Origin: Labilibaculum filiforme
Lineage (GTDB): Bacteria; Bacteroidota; Bacteroidia; Bacteroidales; Marinifilaceae
Reading direction: 5' to 3'
Length of the DNA stretch: 64,000 bases
Assembly (NCBI RefSeq): GCF_002843315.1
Contig: NZ_MVDD01000001.1
Span: forward strand, 538,857 to 602,856
Under the pieces are notes generated by a model. It made no database searches. It was not told the DNA's origin and was given only the letters and a program-made list of their open reading frames with translations. How positions within the stretch are numbered: position 1 is the stretch's first letter; each line of letters starts with the position of its first letter. The translations under genes and the position numbers were made by a program. Shown one piece after another: positions 37,378 to 46,283 of this stretch.

Positions 37378-39408
37378 CTACCTATTAATTTTTCTTATCT
37401 CAAGCCAAGTATTGTGAAAGGCTGTTCCGTGCCCAATATCTGTTTCTTTTCCTGTGGTGAACAAATTCGGAGCGGCACCATTTATGCCCCAATGTCCGTT
37501 GGTAAGCACCACATTTCCTTGCCGTAAACCCAAATCGAACTGCACTCTTACTTTCGACTTTCCTTGATGGTTAAACATTTCTACCTGCTCTAAATTCGAG
37601 ATTCCTCTGTCCTCTGCATCCAAGGGGTGAACGTACAAATAGGCTTCAGGTTCGAATTGTTTGATGACCTCTAAATTTCCAAATTGCGAATGAATTCTAT
37701 TTTTAGAATTGGGGGATATCAACTGCAAAGGAAATTCATGTTGAACAGGCAATGGCACATAATCGGGCAAAGCATCAATGCCCCACAAGTTAGGAGCCTG
37801 CTCGCTATACAATTCTATTTTGCCCGATGGAGTTGGAAATTGATGATCGGCAAATGGAATTTCCTCGAAAGAATTCGCCAATTGCGGTCCTTTTTTTAAT
37901 TCCTCCAAACTCAATTCGGGAAATTTCGCTAAAAAAGTATTCAAATATTCTTCAACGGCCTCATCTGTAGGCTCAGGAAGGTTTTTACTGATTGCATCCT
38001 CATCCATGCCCAAACGCTTGGCCAGCAGGTAATATATTTCTGTTTCAGGCTTTACTTCGCCGGCAGGCTCGAGTACCTTTTGTTTTAATTGAACGTAAGG
38101 ATTCCAGTAAGAACCGATAATATCCGATTGCTCGAACATGTTCTTAGCTGGCAATACGATATCTGCTTCATAAGCCGTATCGGTCATGAATTGCTCTACC
38201 ACCACGCGAAAATCTGCTTTGCGAAATGCCTTACGAATGGAATTGGTATCCGGATTTTGCGAAAGAGGATTTCCTCGTTCCACCCAAATAAATTTCACTT
38301 CTGGATCTTTGATATTTAATAAATCGTTGCCCAATGTTGCCATAGCTATTTTTCGACGGAAACTAGGATGCTCACAACCTGGAAAGTACGATTCTGGTTC
38401 CTTTAAATCGTCGAAAACATAGCTTTGCAAATTGGCATAATGCCAACAAGCTCCTGGTTTGCCAATATTTCCTGTGATCACCGAAAGGGCCAATAAACAA
38501 CGAGTTGTCTGACCGCCATTTTCGTATCGTTGCAAGCCATAACCCGGAATCAAGGTCATGGGTTTAATGGTTCCTATTTGCTTGGCTAAGTTGCGAATAG
38601 CCTCTTCCGAGATTCGGCAAATCTGCGATACCTTTTCTAATGTATAAGCTTCTACCCGCTCTTTAAACTGCTCGAAACCCAATACATATTGCGTTATAAA
38701 TTCGTGATCGATCCAATCATTTTTGATGATTTCGCGAGCCAAACCCAAAGCCAAAGCTCCATCGGTTCCCGATTTTATTTGAAATAAAGAATTTGCTCGT
38801 TCGGTAGATGGCGTTCTTCTTGGGTCGATAACCACAAATTGTGCGCCTTTCTCCTGTGCCTTTTCAATAGGCATCATCTCCTGAATATTGGTTTCAACAG
38901 GATTTTTTCCCCATAAAACAATCAATTTTGCATGCTCTAAATCCCAAGGCGCATTGTGCTTGTTCGCGCCCATTGTTAATCGGGTAGCTTCCAATCCTGC
39001 CGGCCAACATAGGTTACCATAGGTGGTGGTTGCTCCTCCGAATAGTTTCCAGAAACTGGTGCTCACCCCATTTAACAATCCCGACATGCCACTTGCTGCA
39101 AAATACAAGATGGAATGAGGACCGAAATTTTCTTTGCAATGGCTTAGTTTTTCGGCGATGGTATTTAAAGCTTCCTCCCAAGAAATACGTTCGTATTTTC
39201 CCGTAGCTACACGCTTTTGCGGATACAAAATCCGGTTTTTGGAATTGGCTCGCTCTACATAAGCCAAACCTTTAATGCAAGGGCCTTCGGGGGTTGCCCG
39301 ATTTCCTGCATGAGCTTCGATACCGGTAACCTGATTGTTTTCTACCCGAACTTTTATGCTACAAGTACTATAACAGTTTCGCGGACAAGCAGAGGAAATT
39401 AGTTTCAT
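37378..39408 (-). CDS. Molybdopterin oxidoreductase catalytic subunit
   Basis: A 676-residue protein of the bis-MGD molybdoenzyme (DMSO reductase) superfamily. The N-terminus has a [4Fe-4S] set, CPRNCYSTC (C8, C12, C16) and a fourth cysteine in GPCIKG (C44). The likely Mo-ligand region is YGNLCWPAGLEATR, with cysteine 134 as candidate ligand, which would group it with polysulfide/thiosulfate-type or formate-type enzymes rather than serine-ligated DMSO reductase. C-terminal cofactor contacts read LISPNSKNRIHSQFGNL. There is no twin-arginine signal: the protein begins MKLISSACPRNC. The active site may therefore face the cytoplasm, unless the start is misassigned. The gene is followed by the fused FeS/anchor gene 202 bp on. 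Substrate unknown. Confidence 0.88.
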   Translation of the reverse strand: MKLISSACPRNCYSTCSIKVRVENNQVTGIEAHAGNRATPEGPCIKGLAYVERANSKNRILYPQKRVATGKYERISWEEALNTIAEKLSHCKENFGPHSILYFAASGMSGLLNGVSTSFWKLFGGATTTYGNLCWPAGLEATRLTMGANKHNAPWDLEHAKLIVLWGKNPVETNIQEMMPIEKAQEKGAQFVVIDPRRTPSTERANSLFQIKSGTDGALALGLAREIIKNDWIDHEFITQYVLGFEQFKERVEAYTLEKVSQICRISEEAIRNLAKQIGTIKPMTLIPGYGLQRYENGGQTTRCLLALSVITGNIGKPGACWHYANLQSYVFDDLKEPESYFPGCEHPSFRRKIAMATLGNDLLNIKDPEVKFIWVERGNPLSQNPDTNSIRKAFRKADFRVVVEQFMTDTAYEADIVLPAKNMFEQSDIIGSYWNPYVQLKQKVLEPAGEVKPETEIYYLLAKRLGMDEDAISKNLPEPTDEAVEEYLNTFLAKFPELSLEELKKGPQLANSFEEIPFADHQFPTPSGKIELYSEQAPNLWGIDALPDYVPLPVQHEFPLQLISPNSKNRIHSQFGNLEVIKQFEPEAYLYVHPLDAEDRGISNLEQVEMFNHQGKSKVRVQFDLGLRQGNVVLTNGHWGINGAAPNLFTTGKETDIGHGTAFHNTWLEIRKINR

Positions 39409-40992
39409 GAAAGAGATTCGTTAAATTCTGCGAAAAATTACTCAAAAAAATAATAAAAACCTTACATCAATGCTATCTAACAATCCTCTGCCTGAAGCCA
39501 GAGGCAATAGATGAACAACATCGGATCTTTTTCGTCGCGGAAGACCATTTCTTCTCCTATCAACCAATTCTTCGCGACGGATTTACAAACCCGAATTAAT
39601 CCCAAGGCCTTGCCCTCGGCTGAAATATTTATGCCTTTCAGGCAATGCAATCAAATATTTTTACAATCCTCTGCCTGAAGCCAGAGGCAATAGATGAACA
39701 ACATCAGATCTTTTTCGTCGCGGAAGTATATTTGTTCTCCTATCAACCGATAATCCGCGACTTTTTTAAATCCTCGGGTTAAAACCCGAGGCAATACATG
39801 AGGCAATTTATCAACAAAAATAAATTATCAAATAATCACACAATGATTCTCATACCCTTTTGTCCCCTGCTTTAGCTGGGGCAATATATTTTTACAATCC
39901 TCTGTCTGAAGCCAGAGGCAATAGATGAACAACATCGGATTTTTTTCGTCGCGGAAGTCCATTTCTTCTCCTATCAACCAATTCTTCGCGACGGATTTAC
40001 AAATCCAAATTAATCCCAGGGCCTTGCCCTCGGCTGAAATATTTATGCCTTTCAGGCAATGCATTCAAATATTTTTACAATCCTCTGGCTGAAGCCAAAG
40101 GCAATAGATGAACAACATCGATTTTTTTTCGTCGCGGAAGTCCATTTCTTCTCCTATCAACCAATTCTTCGCGACTTTTTTAAATCCTCGGGTTAAAACC
40201 CGAGGCAATACATGAGGCAATTTATCAACAAAAATAAATTATCAAATAATCACACAATGATTCTCATACCCTTTTGTCCCCTGCTTTAGCTGGGGCAATA
40301 TATTTTTACAATCCTCTGTCTGAAGCCAGAGGCAATAGATGAACAACATCGGATTTTTTTCGTCGCGGAAGTCCATTTCTTCTCCTATCAACCAATTCTT
40401 CGCGACTTTTTTAAATCCTCGGGTTAAAACCCGAGGCAATACATGAGGCAATTTATCAACAAAAATAAATTATCAAATAATCACACAATGATTCTCATAC
40501 CCTTTTGTCCCCTGCTTTAGCTGGGGCAATATATTTTATCAATCCTCTGCCTGAAGCCAGAGGCAATAGATGAACAACATCAGATCTTTTTCGTCGCGGA
40601 AGTCCATTTCTTCTCCTATCAACCAATTCTTCGCGACTTTTTAAATCCTCGGGTTAAAACCCGAGGCAATACATGAGGCAATTTATCAACAAAAATAAAT
40701 TATCAAATAATCACACAATGATTCTCATACCCTTTTGTCCCCTGCTTTAGCTGGGGCAATATATTTTATCAATCCTCAGGCTGAAGCCAGAGGCAAATAA
40801 TGAATTTACAAAAGATCTAGATTCATCAATTGTCCCTTACTTTAGCTAGGGCAATCTGCATACACATTTTCAAAATCCTCGGGTTGAAACCCGAGGCAAT
40901 ACATGAGGCAAAGCATAAAACATCCAATAATTATCCATAAATCACACAATAATTCTCATGTTCTTTACCCCCTGCTTTAGCTGGGGTTTTTC
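39409..40992. other. 1.58-kb gene-free region filled by a composite repeat array
   Basis: The whole stretch between the molybdoenzyme gene and the aminotransferase gene is occupied by palindromic repeats (see the repeat entry). Open frames across it are by-products of the repeats and have no start or codon pattern of a gene. Confidence 0.8.
39481..40985. repeat. Composite palindromic repeat array A
   Basis: Seven tandem units start with CCTCTGCCTGAAGCCAGAGG-like palindromes at 39485, 39668, 39899, 40082, 40313, 40544 and 40774, spaced 183, 231, 183, 231, 231 and 230 bp. Units contain up to four hairpins: the CCTCTG palindrome; a long-arm pair CGTCGCGGAAG / CTTCGCGACG; CCTCGGGTTAAAACCCGAGG; and CCCCTGCTTTAGCTGGGG. 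The short (183-bp) units lack some of these hairpins. Copies are nearly identical, indicating recent expansion or homogenisation. Confidence 0.92.
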
Positions 40993-42210
40993 TCAAGCCT
41001 CCACAAGCATTTCTGCTTTCACAATATCAGCCAAACGTTCCACTCCGGCAATTGCTTTTTCGTTGTTTACGTAGGAGAAATTTAGTCGAATGGTATTTTT
41101 TCCACCGCCGTCGCAATAGAACACATTTCCGGTTACAAAAGCTACCTTTTTTTCGATCGCTTTATGGAAAAGCTCCAAAGCATCCATGTGTTCGGGTAGT
41201 GTAATGAATAGGAACATTCCTCCTTCGGGACGAGTCCATTTTATTTCTTTAGGCATGTGCTTTTCCAACTGCTCCAACATCACATCTCTACGCTGATGGT
41301 ATAAATCGATTGTCTTTTGCAGATTTTCTTCGAACACTCCTGAATTCATATAGCGAACTGCGATTTTTTGCACAAATGTTGGGGTGCACAAATCAGCCGA
41401 TTGTTTGGCTACCACAATTTTTTCGTTCACATCTTTTGGTCCCAATACCCATCCAATACGGAATCCTGGAGCAAATATTTTTGAGAAAGTACCCAAAGTA
41501 ATTACATGATTATCCTGATCTAACTGATACATTAAGCGCTGTGGTTTTCCTTCGAATCGTACTTCTCGATACGGACAATCTTCCACTATTAACACATCGT
41601 ACTGATGAGCCAAAGCAATAATTTCTAAACGGCGAGATTCGGGCATGGTGATTCCTGTTGGATTTTGAAAATCAGGAATTACGTAGATAAATTTTGGCTT
41701 AATGCCATGTTGCTTTAGTTCTTCCAGCTTGGCTTCTAAAAGGGTGGCACTCATGCCCTGCTCATCCATTGGCACGCCTTCCATTTTAGCTCCGTAAGCC
41801 TGAAATGCACCTATTCCACCCAGATAAGATGGCAAGCCACAAATCACAACATCTCCCTGATTTACAAAAACTTTCCCGACCAAATCTAATCCTTGCTGCG
41901 ATCCGGTAGTAACAATCAAATTATCTAAAGAACATTGAATTCCCTCGGCACGATACTTTTTTACAAGCACTTCTCTTAACTCACTTACCCCTTCGGTAGC
42001 ATCGTATTGTAAAACTGCAGCTCCTTCTTCGCGCAACATATCCGAAACAATACTGTCCAGTGCATCAACCGGAAAAGATTCTGGTGCCGGGAGTCCTCCA
42101 GCAAATGAAATAATCTCGGGATTTTGAGTCAGCTTCAAAATTTCACGAATAGCTGAACGTTTGTTATTATTACTGATTTGAGAAAAAGTTCCTTTTAAAT
42201 CGCTGATCAT
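40993..42210 (-). CDS. PLP-dependent aminotransferase (LysN/2-aminoadipate type)
   Basis: A 405-residue fold-type I aminotransferase. It starts directly with the aminotransferase domain, SFAGGLPAPESFPVDAL, and shows TTGSQQGLDL, IPDFQNPTGITMP and the PLP-lysine segment ITLGTFSKIFAPGFRIGW. No GntR helix-turn-helix precedes the domain, so this is an enzyme rather than a MocR regulator. Related enzymes act on 2-aminoadipate, branched-chain or aromatic amino acids. Lying downstream of porCDAB on the same strand, it could provide 2-oxoacids for that complex. Confidence 0.85.
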   Translation of the reverse strand: MISDLKGTFSQISNNNKRSAIREILKLTQNPEIISFAGGLPAPESFPVDALDSIVSDMLREEGAAVLQYDATEGVSELREVLVKKYRAEGIQCSLDNLIVTTGSQQGLDLVGKVFVNQGDVVICGLPSYLGGIGAFQAYGAKMEGVPMDEQGMSATLLEAKLEELKQHGIKPKFIYVIPDFQNPTGITMPESRRLEIIALAHQYDVLIVEDCPYREVRFEGKPQRLMYQLDQDNHVITLGTFSKIFAPGFRIGWVLGPKDVNEKIVVAKQSADLCTPTFVQKIAVRYMNSGVFEENLQKTIDLYHQRRDVMLEQLEKHMPKEIKWTRPEGGMFLFITLPEHMDALELFHKAIEKKVAFVTGNVFYCDGGGKNTIRLNFSYVNNEKAIAGVERLADIVKAEMLVEA

Positions 42211-42559
42211 ATTTTTATAATTATGAATTGTTTAAATCTTATTATTGTGAGTCTCACTTAAAGTGAGGCCCTCAGTCTTTCCTTAATTTACCCCTAAATC
42301 CCCTAAAGGGGACTTATCGCTTCGGTTAAAGCTCTCTGCAATATTGAGGTAAAAGCCCCTTTAGGGGTTTGGGGTATTATAAAAACACCCCTCTGTCCTT
42401 CGTCCCGAATTTTGGGATCCCCTAAAGAAGGGAGAATTTTAAATTCATCATCCTATTTCAATTTTAGAATCTTCCCTTTTTAAGGGGAAGTGCCTACAGA
42501 CTAAAGGGTGTAATTCTGAATTCTTAATTACTAATTGATAATTGATAACTCTTAATTAA
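42211..42559. repeat. Intergenic region with two palindromic elements
   Basis: 349 bp between porB and the aminotransferase gene. It contains an ACCCCTAAATCCCCTAAAGG / AGCCCCTTTAGGGGTTTGGG inverted pair (42290-42375) and a second element CACCCCTCTGTCCTTCGTCC to GCCTACAGACTAAAGGGTGT (42385-42512). The same second element occurs between porC and porD. Confidence 0.75.
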
Positions 42560-43468
42560 TTAAAGCCACTGTTTGCGCATGCGAGCCCATTTCTTGTCGC
42601 GATGTTCCGTTACGCATTGAATATCTTCATCGGTCATGTGCTTGAATCGGCCCTGCTTTTTCAGATAATCTTTTACAGAAGCAAATTCTTTCGGATTGCG
42701 GTTCAATTTGTATTCGCCATCCTCATATTCTGCTAAAAATATCAGACCACAGTCTACAGCATCTTTTGCAATTTCGATAGATGTTTCGGTGGGTGTTCCC
42801 CAACCCGTAGGACAGGATGCATACACATGAATAAAAGTTGCGCCTTTGGTGTGCTTGGCTTTGTTCACCTTATTCATAAAATCCTGAGGATAACCAATAC
42901 TCGCTGTTGCAGCATAAGCAATATCATGCGCAGCAATAATCTCGAACAAATTCTTTTTATGCGTGATGGTTCCGGGTAGATTCTCCCCTGCAGGCGTAGT
43001 GGTAGTTTTAGTTCCGTAAGGAGTCAAACCACTTTTCTGAATTCCGGTATTCATATAAGCCTCGTTGTCGTAGCAGATGTACAAAACATCATCGTTACGA
43101 TCAATCATTCCTGAAAGAGCCTGAAACCCGATATCGGCAGTTCCACCATCGCCGGCAAACACCACTGTTTTCACATCTTTTTGTCCCAAAGCCTTGGCTC
43201 CTGCAGCAATTCCCGATGCCATACTTGCAGCACCCGGAAAGGTAGTAATCAAGGCATTGGTATTGAATGCCATTTGTGGATAAATAAATCCTACCGCCGA
43301 CATACATCCGGCTGGTAAAGCGGTATAGGTGCGCTCACCCAAAACTTTTAGTGCCAAACGAACGGCAACACTTCCACCACATCCGGCGCAAGCCTTATGA
43401 CCATAGAAGTATTCCTTCTCGGTCATGTTTTTTGCATTCACTTTTGGGATATCTACTAGATTAGTCAT
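42560..43468 (-). CDS. porB: 2-oxoacid:ferredoxin oxidoreductase beta subunit (PorB-like)
   Basis: The thiamine-diphosphate-binding subunit of a pyruvate-type ferredoxin oxidoreductase. The 302 residues contain a CxxC pair in KACAGCGGSVAV, the TPP/Mg motif region VVFAGDGGTADIGFQALSG and the YDNEAYMNTGIQKSG loop. The pattern is close to that of four-subunit PorB proteins. Its start overlaps the porA stop by 8 nt. Substrate could be pyruvate or a branched-chain 2-oxoacid; the motifs fit pyruvate but do not prove it. Confidence 0.9.
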   Translation of the reverse strand: MTNLVDIPKVNAKNMTEKEYFYGHKACAGCGGSVAVRLALKVLGERTYTALPAGCMSAVGFIYPQMAFNTNALITTFPGAASMASGIAAGAKALGQKDVKTVVFAGDGGTADIGFQALSGMIDRNDDVLYICYDNEAYMNTGIQKSGLTPYGTKTTTTPAGENLPGTITHKKNLFEIIAAHDIAYAATASIGYPQDFMNKVNKAKHTKGATFIHVYASCPTGWGTPTETSIEIAKDAVDCGLIFLAEYEDGEYKLNRNPKEFASVKDYLKKQGRFKHMTDEDIQCVTEHRDKKWARMRKQWL

Positions 43469-44651
43469 TGCTTTCTACATTTAGGCTAAAAAATTCTACT
43501 TTCTCTTCACTCTTATTTTTTACTCCGAAAAATAGCTTCTCGAACATTTCTTCAATCTCCTCTTTGGTGATATCTCGACCACCCAAACCACCAACAAAAT
43601 TGCTTTTGTAAACGTACTTGTCGATTTTCGAAATTGCTGAGTTCACATTGGTATAAACCGTTCCCTCGTATCCGAAAGAAATATCTTTATCGATAACGCC
43701 AATTGCATGTACCCGTCGCGCCAAATCTTTCACTTCAGTCTCTGGAAACGGGCGCATGTAACGAATCTTTAACAAACCAACCTTTTTGCCTGCTGCGCGC
43801 ATTTTATCGACCACCACACGAATGGTTCCGCAAACACTACCTAAAGCTACCAATACCACTTCGGCATCATCGCAACGGTACTCTTCCACCATATCGTAGT
43901 ACTTACGGCCAAACTTTTCTGCAAATTCCTGATCTACATCGCGAATTACGTCGATTGCCTTAAACATGGCTTCGTTTTGCTGATACTTGAATTCAGTATT
44001 GTCATCGGGTTTCGAGCTGAATCCTAAATTTTTAGGCTCTTCGAACGACATCTTGTTGGGTGTCTCGAAAACAGGAAGAAATTCATCCACCATTTTTTGC
44101 TCCGGGATATCAACCAACTCGTAAGTGTGAGTGAGAATAAAACCATCCAAATTCACCATCATTGGTGTCAGTACATCCTTATGCTCTGCAATTTTGTATG
44201 CCTGAATCATCATATCCAAAGCTTCCTGTGCATCTTCCACATAAACCTGAATCCATCCGCAATCTAACAGGGAAAGGGAATCGCGCTGATCGCCGTAAAT
44301 ACTCCATGGCAAAGCAACCGATCGGTTGGCATTCATCATTACCACCGGCCAACGACCACCACTGCAATAGTGCAATCCTTCGGCCATGTATAACAAGCCC
44401 TGCGATGATGATGCGGTAAATGTTCTGGCTCCAACTGCACTTGCTCCCATTGTTGCCGAAATAGCCGAGTGCTCCGACTCTACGTGCATGTATATGCCAT
44501 CCATCTCGCCTGCTTCTACCATTTCGGAAAGTCGCTCGACAGTGATGGTTTGCGGGGTGATTGGGTAAGCAGCAATTACATGCGGACGACATAATTTTAC
44601 GCCCTGAGCTACTGCCTCATCTCCTGATATGAATATTTTATTTGTTTTCAT
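43461..44651 (-). CDS. porA: 2-oxoacid:ferredoxin oxidoreductase alpha subunit (PorA-like)
   Basis: The 396-residue alpha subunit, with the pyrimidine-binding domain at the N-terminus (AYPITPQTITVERLSEMV, then HVESEHSAISATMGASAVGA) and a transketolase C-terminal-like domain. It oxidises a 2-oxoacid to acyl-CoA and CO2 with PorB. It is coupled to porB by an 8-nt overlap and separated from porD by a 343-bp gap filled with three tandem 100-bp repeats. Confidence 0.92.
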   Translation of the reverse strand: MKTNKIFISGDEAVAQGVKLCRPHVIAAYPITPQTITVERLSEMVEAGEMDGIYMHVESEHSAISATMGASAVGARTFTASSSQGLLYMAEGLHYCSGGRWPVVMMNANRSVALPWSIYGDQRDSLSLLDCGWIQVYVEDAQEALDMMIQAYKIAEHKDVLTPMMVNLDGFILTHTYELVDIPEQKMVDEFLPVFETPNKMSFEEPKNLGFSSKPDDNTEFKYQQNEAMFKAIDVIRDVDQEFAEKFGRKYYDMVEEYRCDDAEVVLVALGSVCGTIRVVVDKMRAAGKKVGLLKIRYMRPFPETEVKDLARRVHAIGVIDKDISFGYEGTVYTNVNSAISKIDKYVYKSNFVGGLGGRDITKEEIEEMFEKLFFGVKNKSEEKVEFFSLNVESND

Positions 44652-44994
44652 TTTCTGTTTGTTAATTGGTCATTAATTGACTGGGTTTTGCTTTAAACAC
44701 CCCTCTCCCTGTCGGGATCTCCCCTTAAAAAGGGAGAAAACTTCAAATAAACTTTTGTAGAACTTGAAGCTTTTAACTTGGGGCTTGGAGCTTTAAAAAC
44801 ACCCCTCTCCCTATCGCGACCTCCCCTAAAAGGGAGAAAACTTCAAATAAACTTTTGCAGTACTTGAAGCTTTTAACTTGGGGCTTGGAGCTTTAAAAAC
44901 ACCCCTCTCCCTGTCGGGATCTCCCCTTAAAAAAGGGAGAAAACTTCAAATAAACTTTTGTAGAACTTGAAGCTTTTAACTTGGGCTTGGAGCT
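44652..44994. repeat. Three tandem ~100-bp repeats inside the por operon
   Basis: The motif CACCCCTCTCCCTGTCGGGA followed by AAAAAGGGAGAAAACTTC and ACTTGAAGCTTTTAACTTGG recurs three times, beginning near 44699, 44801 and 44901 (periods 102 and 100 bp). Each copy can form a hairpin from TCTCCC and GGGAGA. The array separates porD from porA in a transcript that should carry both. Confidence 0.85.
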
Positions 44995-45297
44995 TTACTC
45001 CTTTACCATTGTTATTGCATCTTTCGGGCATTCGTGGGCACAAACCCCGCATCCTTTGCAATAATCCAGGTCGAATTCTATTTTGCCGTTTTCTTTTAGA
45101 ATAGTACCATCGGGACAAAGCAGGTAACAACGCAAACAAAAAACGCATGCCTCGTGGTCAACCACTGGCCGAACAGATCTCCAGCCTGCATTGGTCTCTG
45201 GTAAAAAACCAGCCTTGTACTGCGGACCAGTAGGATATTCGTTGATATGGGTAGGAAATGTAAATTCCTGTTTTTTTGGACGGTTCATTTTTTTCAA
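44995..45297 (-). CDS. porD: 2-oxoacid:ferredoxin oxidoreductase delta subunit (PorD-like)
   Basis: A 100-residue ferredoxin-like subunit with two [4Fe-4S] motifs, CVFCLRCYLLCPDGTI and CKGCGVCAHECPKDAI, that passes electrons from the TPP site to ferredoxin. An N-terminal extension (MNRPKKQEFTFPTHINEYPT) is typical of the delta subunit. The start is probably M4 or the first methionine two codons upstream; both are in frame. Neighbours are porC upstream and porA downstream. Confidence 0.92.
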   Translation of the reverse strand: MKKMNRPKKQEFTFPTHINEYPTGPQYKAGFLPETNAGWRSVRPVVDHEACVFCLRCYLLCPDGTILKENGKIEFDLDYCKGCGVCAHECPKDAITMVKE

Positions 45298-45461
45298 TTA
45301 TGAATTATGAATTAATAATTACGAATTTGAGATAGTGGTTACACAACACCCCTCTGTCCTTCGTCCCGAATTTCGGGATCCCCTTAAAAAGGGAGAATAC
45401 GTAATTTTAAAGTCTTTCCCTTTTAAGGGAAAGTGCCGACAGGCGAAAGGGTGCAAACAAA
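45298..45461. repeat. Palindromic element between porC and porD
   Basis: CACCCCTCTGTCCTTCGTCC (from 45346) and GACAGGCGAAAGGGTGCAA (to 45459) form the ends of an imperfect inverted repeat with internal pairs CCCGAATTTCGGG and CCCTTAAAAAGGG. A close copy lies at 42385-42512. Confidence 0.75.
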
Positions 45462-46019
45462 TTACCCCTCAACTGTACTCTGTTCATTGATAATTTCAAA
45501 GGAACGTTCTACAATCTTCACATTCAAATCTGCCAGTTTTGGCTTCATTTCTGTGCGGATACTGGCTACAGCAGCTTCCAAGCTTACCAAACCCGATGCC
45601 GCAACTAATGCTCCATACATAGCGGTGTTGGTAATTGGTCGTCCCAGTATCTCCATAGCTAAAGTAGAGGCATCGATACCGATTACTTTGAAAGCGGGCA
45701 ATGCCTTTTGGTACACTTCTACTTTTTCGGTATTCACTAAAATGCAAGCGCCTGGTCTAATTCCTTTTTCGAATCCGGGGGCGATTAAAGTTTCATCCAT
45801 TACTACCACATAGTCGCTGTTTTGCACTTCGCTGCGGTCGTGAATTTTCGTATCATCAATTTTAGTAAAAGCCAAAACCGGAGCTCCTCTTCGCTCAGGA
45901 CCGAATGATGGAAATGCCAATGCATGTTTGCCTCCGTGAACACTGGCTGCAATGCCCAGCAAACGAGAAGCGGTAAATCCACCTTGTCCTCCTCTTCCAT
46001 GCCATCTGATTTCTTGCAT
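45462..46019 (-). CDS. porC: 2-oxoacid:ferredoxin oxidoreductase gamma subunit (PorC-like)
   Basis: The gamma subunit, about 185 residues from ATG 46019; the frame is open to 46064, but the family begins MQEIRWHGRGGQGGFTASRL. Conserved features are the glycine-rich HGRGGQGG loop (CoA-binding region in related enzymes) and FPSFGPERRGAPVLAF. It is the first gene of the por operon (order C, D, A, B), the same order as in archaeal and Thermotoga enzymes. An Lrp-type regulator is divergent, 264 bp away. Confidence 0.92.
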   Translation of the reverse strand: MQEIRWHGRGGQGGFTASRLLGIAASVHGGKHALAFPSFGPERRGAPVLAFTKIDDTKIHDRSEVQNSDYVVVMDETLIAPGFEKGIRPGACILVNTEKVEVYQKALPAFKVIGIDASTLAMEILGRPITNTAMYGALVAASGLVSLEAAVASIRTEMKPKLADLNVKIVERSFEIINEQSTVEG

Positions 46020-46053
46020 ATGTATCTGAATTTTGTTTGTTGTTGTTTTGTAG

Positions 46054-46081
46054 AATGGCTCCAACGCGAATCGGAGCCATT
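46054..46081 (-). promoter_or_regulatory. Hairpin in the porC leader flanked by CAA repeats
   Basis: AATGGCTCC (46054-46062) pairs perfectly with GGAGCCATT (46073-46081). On the minus strand the hairpin is flanked by CAA-rich tracts on both sides (ACAACAACAACAA before, ACAACAACAAAC after) and ends about 35 nt upstream of the porC ATG. There is no T run after it in that direction, so it is not a terminator. Regulatory role inferred only. Confidence 0.35.
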
Positions 46082-46283
46082 TTGTATTTGTTGTTGTTGT
46101 TGTGTGTTGTGATTTTTGTGAAAATCCGTATCGTAAAATACGATGTAAATGTACCGTTTACAGGCAATTTTTACTAGAACCGGGAATAAATACAGTAAAC
46201 TGATCTACAAAAACAGATTTAGAAAGAATTTATATCTTTACAATCTTTACATATCATGGCATTACCAGATAAATTTTCTTCTT

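Noticed and set aside
39481..40985. Array A as a CRISPR array
   Set aside because: Units are 183-231 bp, internally palindromic and nearly identical throughout; there are no unique spacers and no cas genes.
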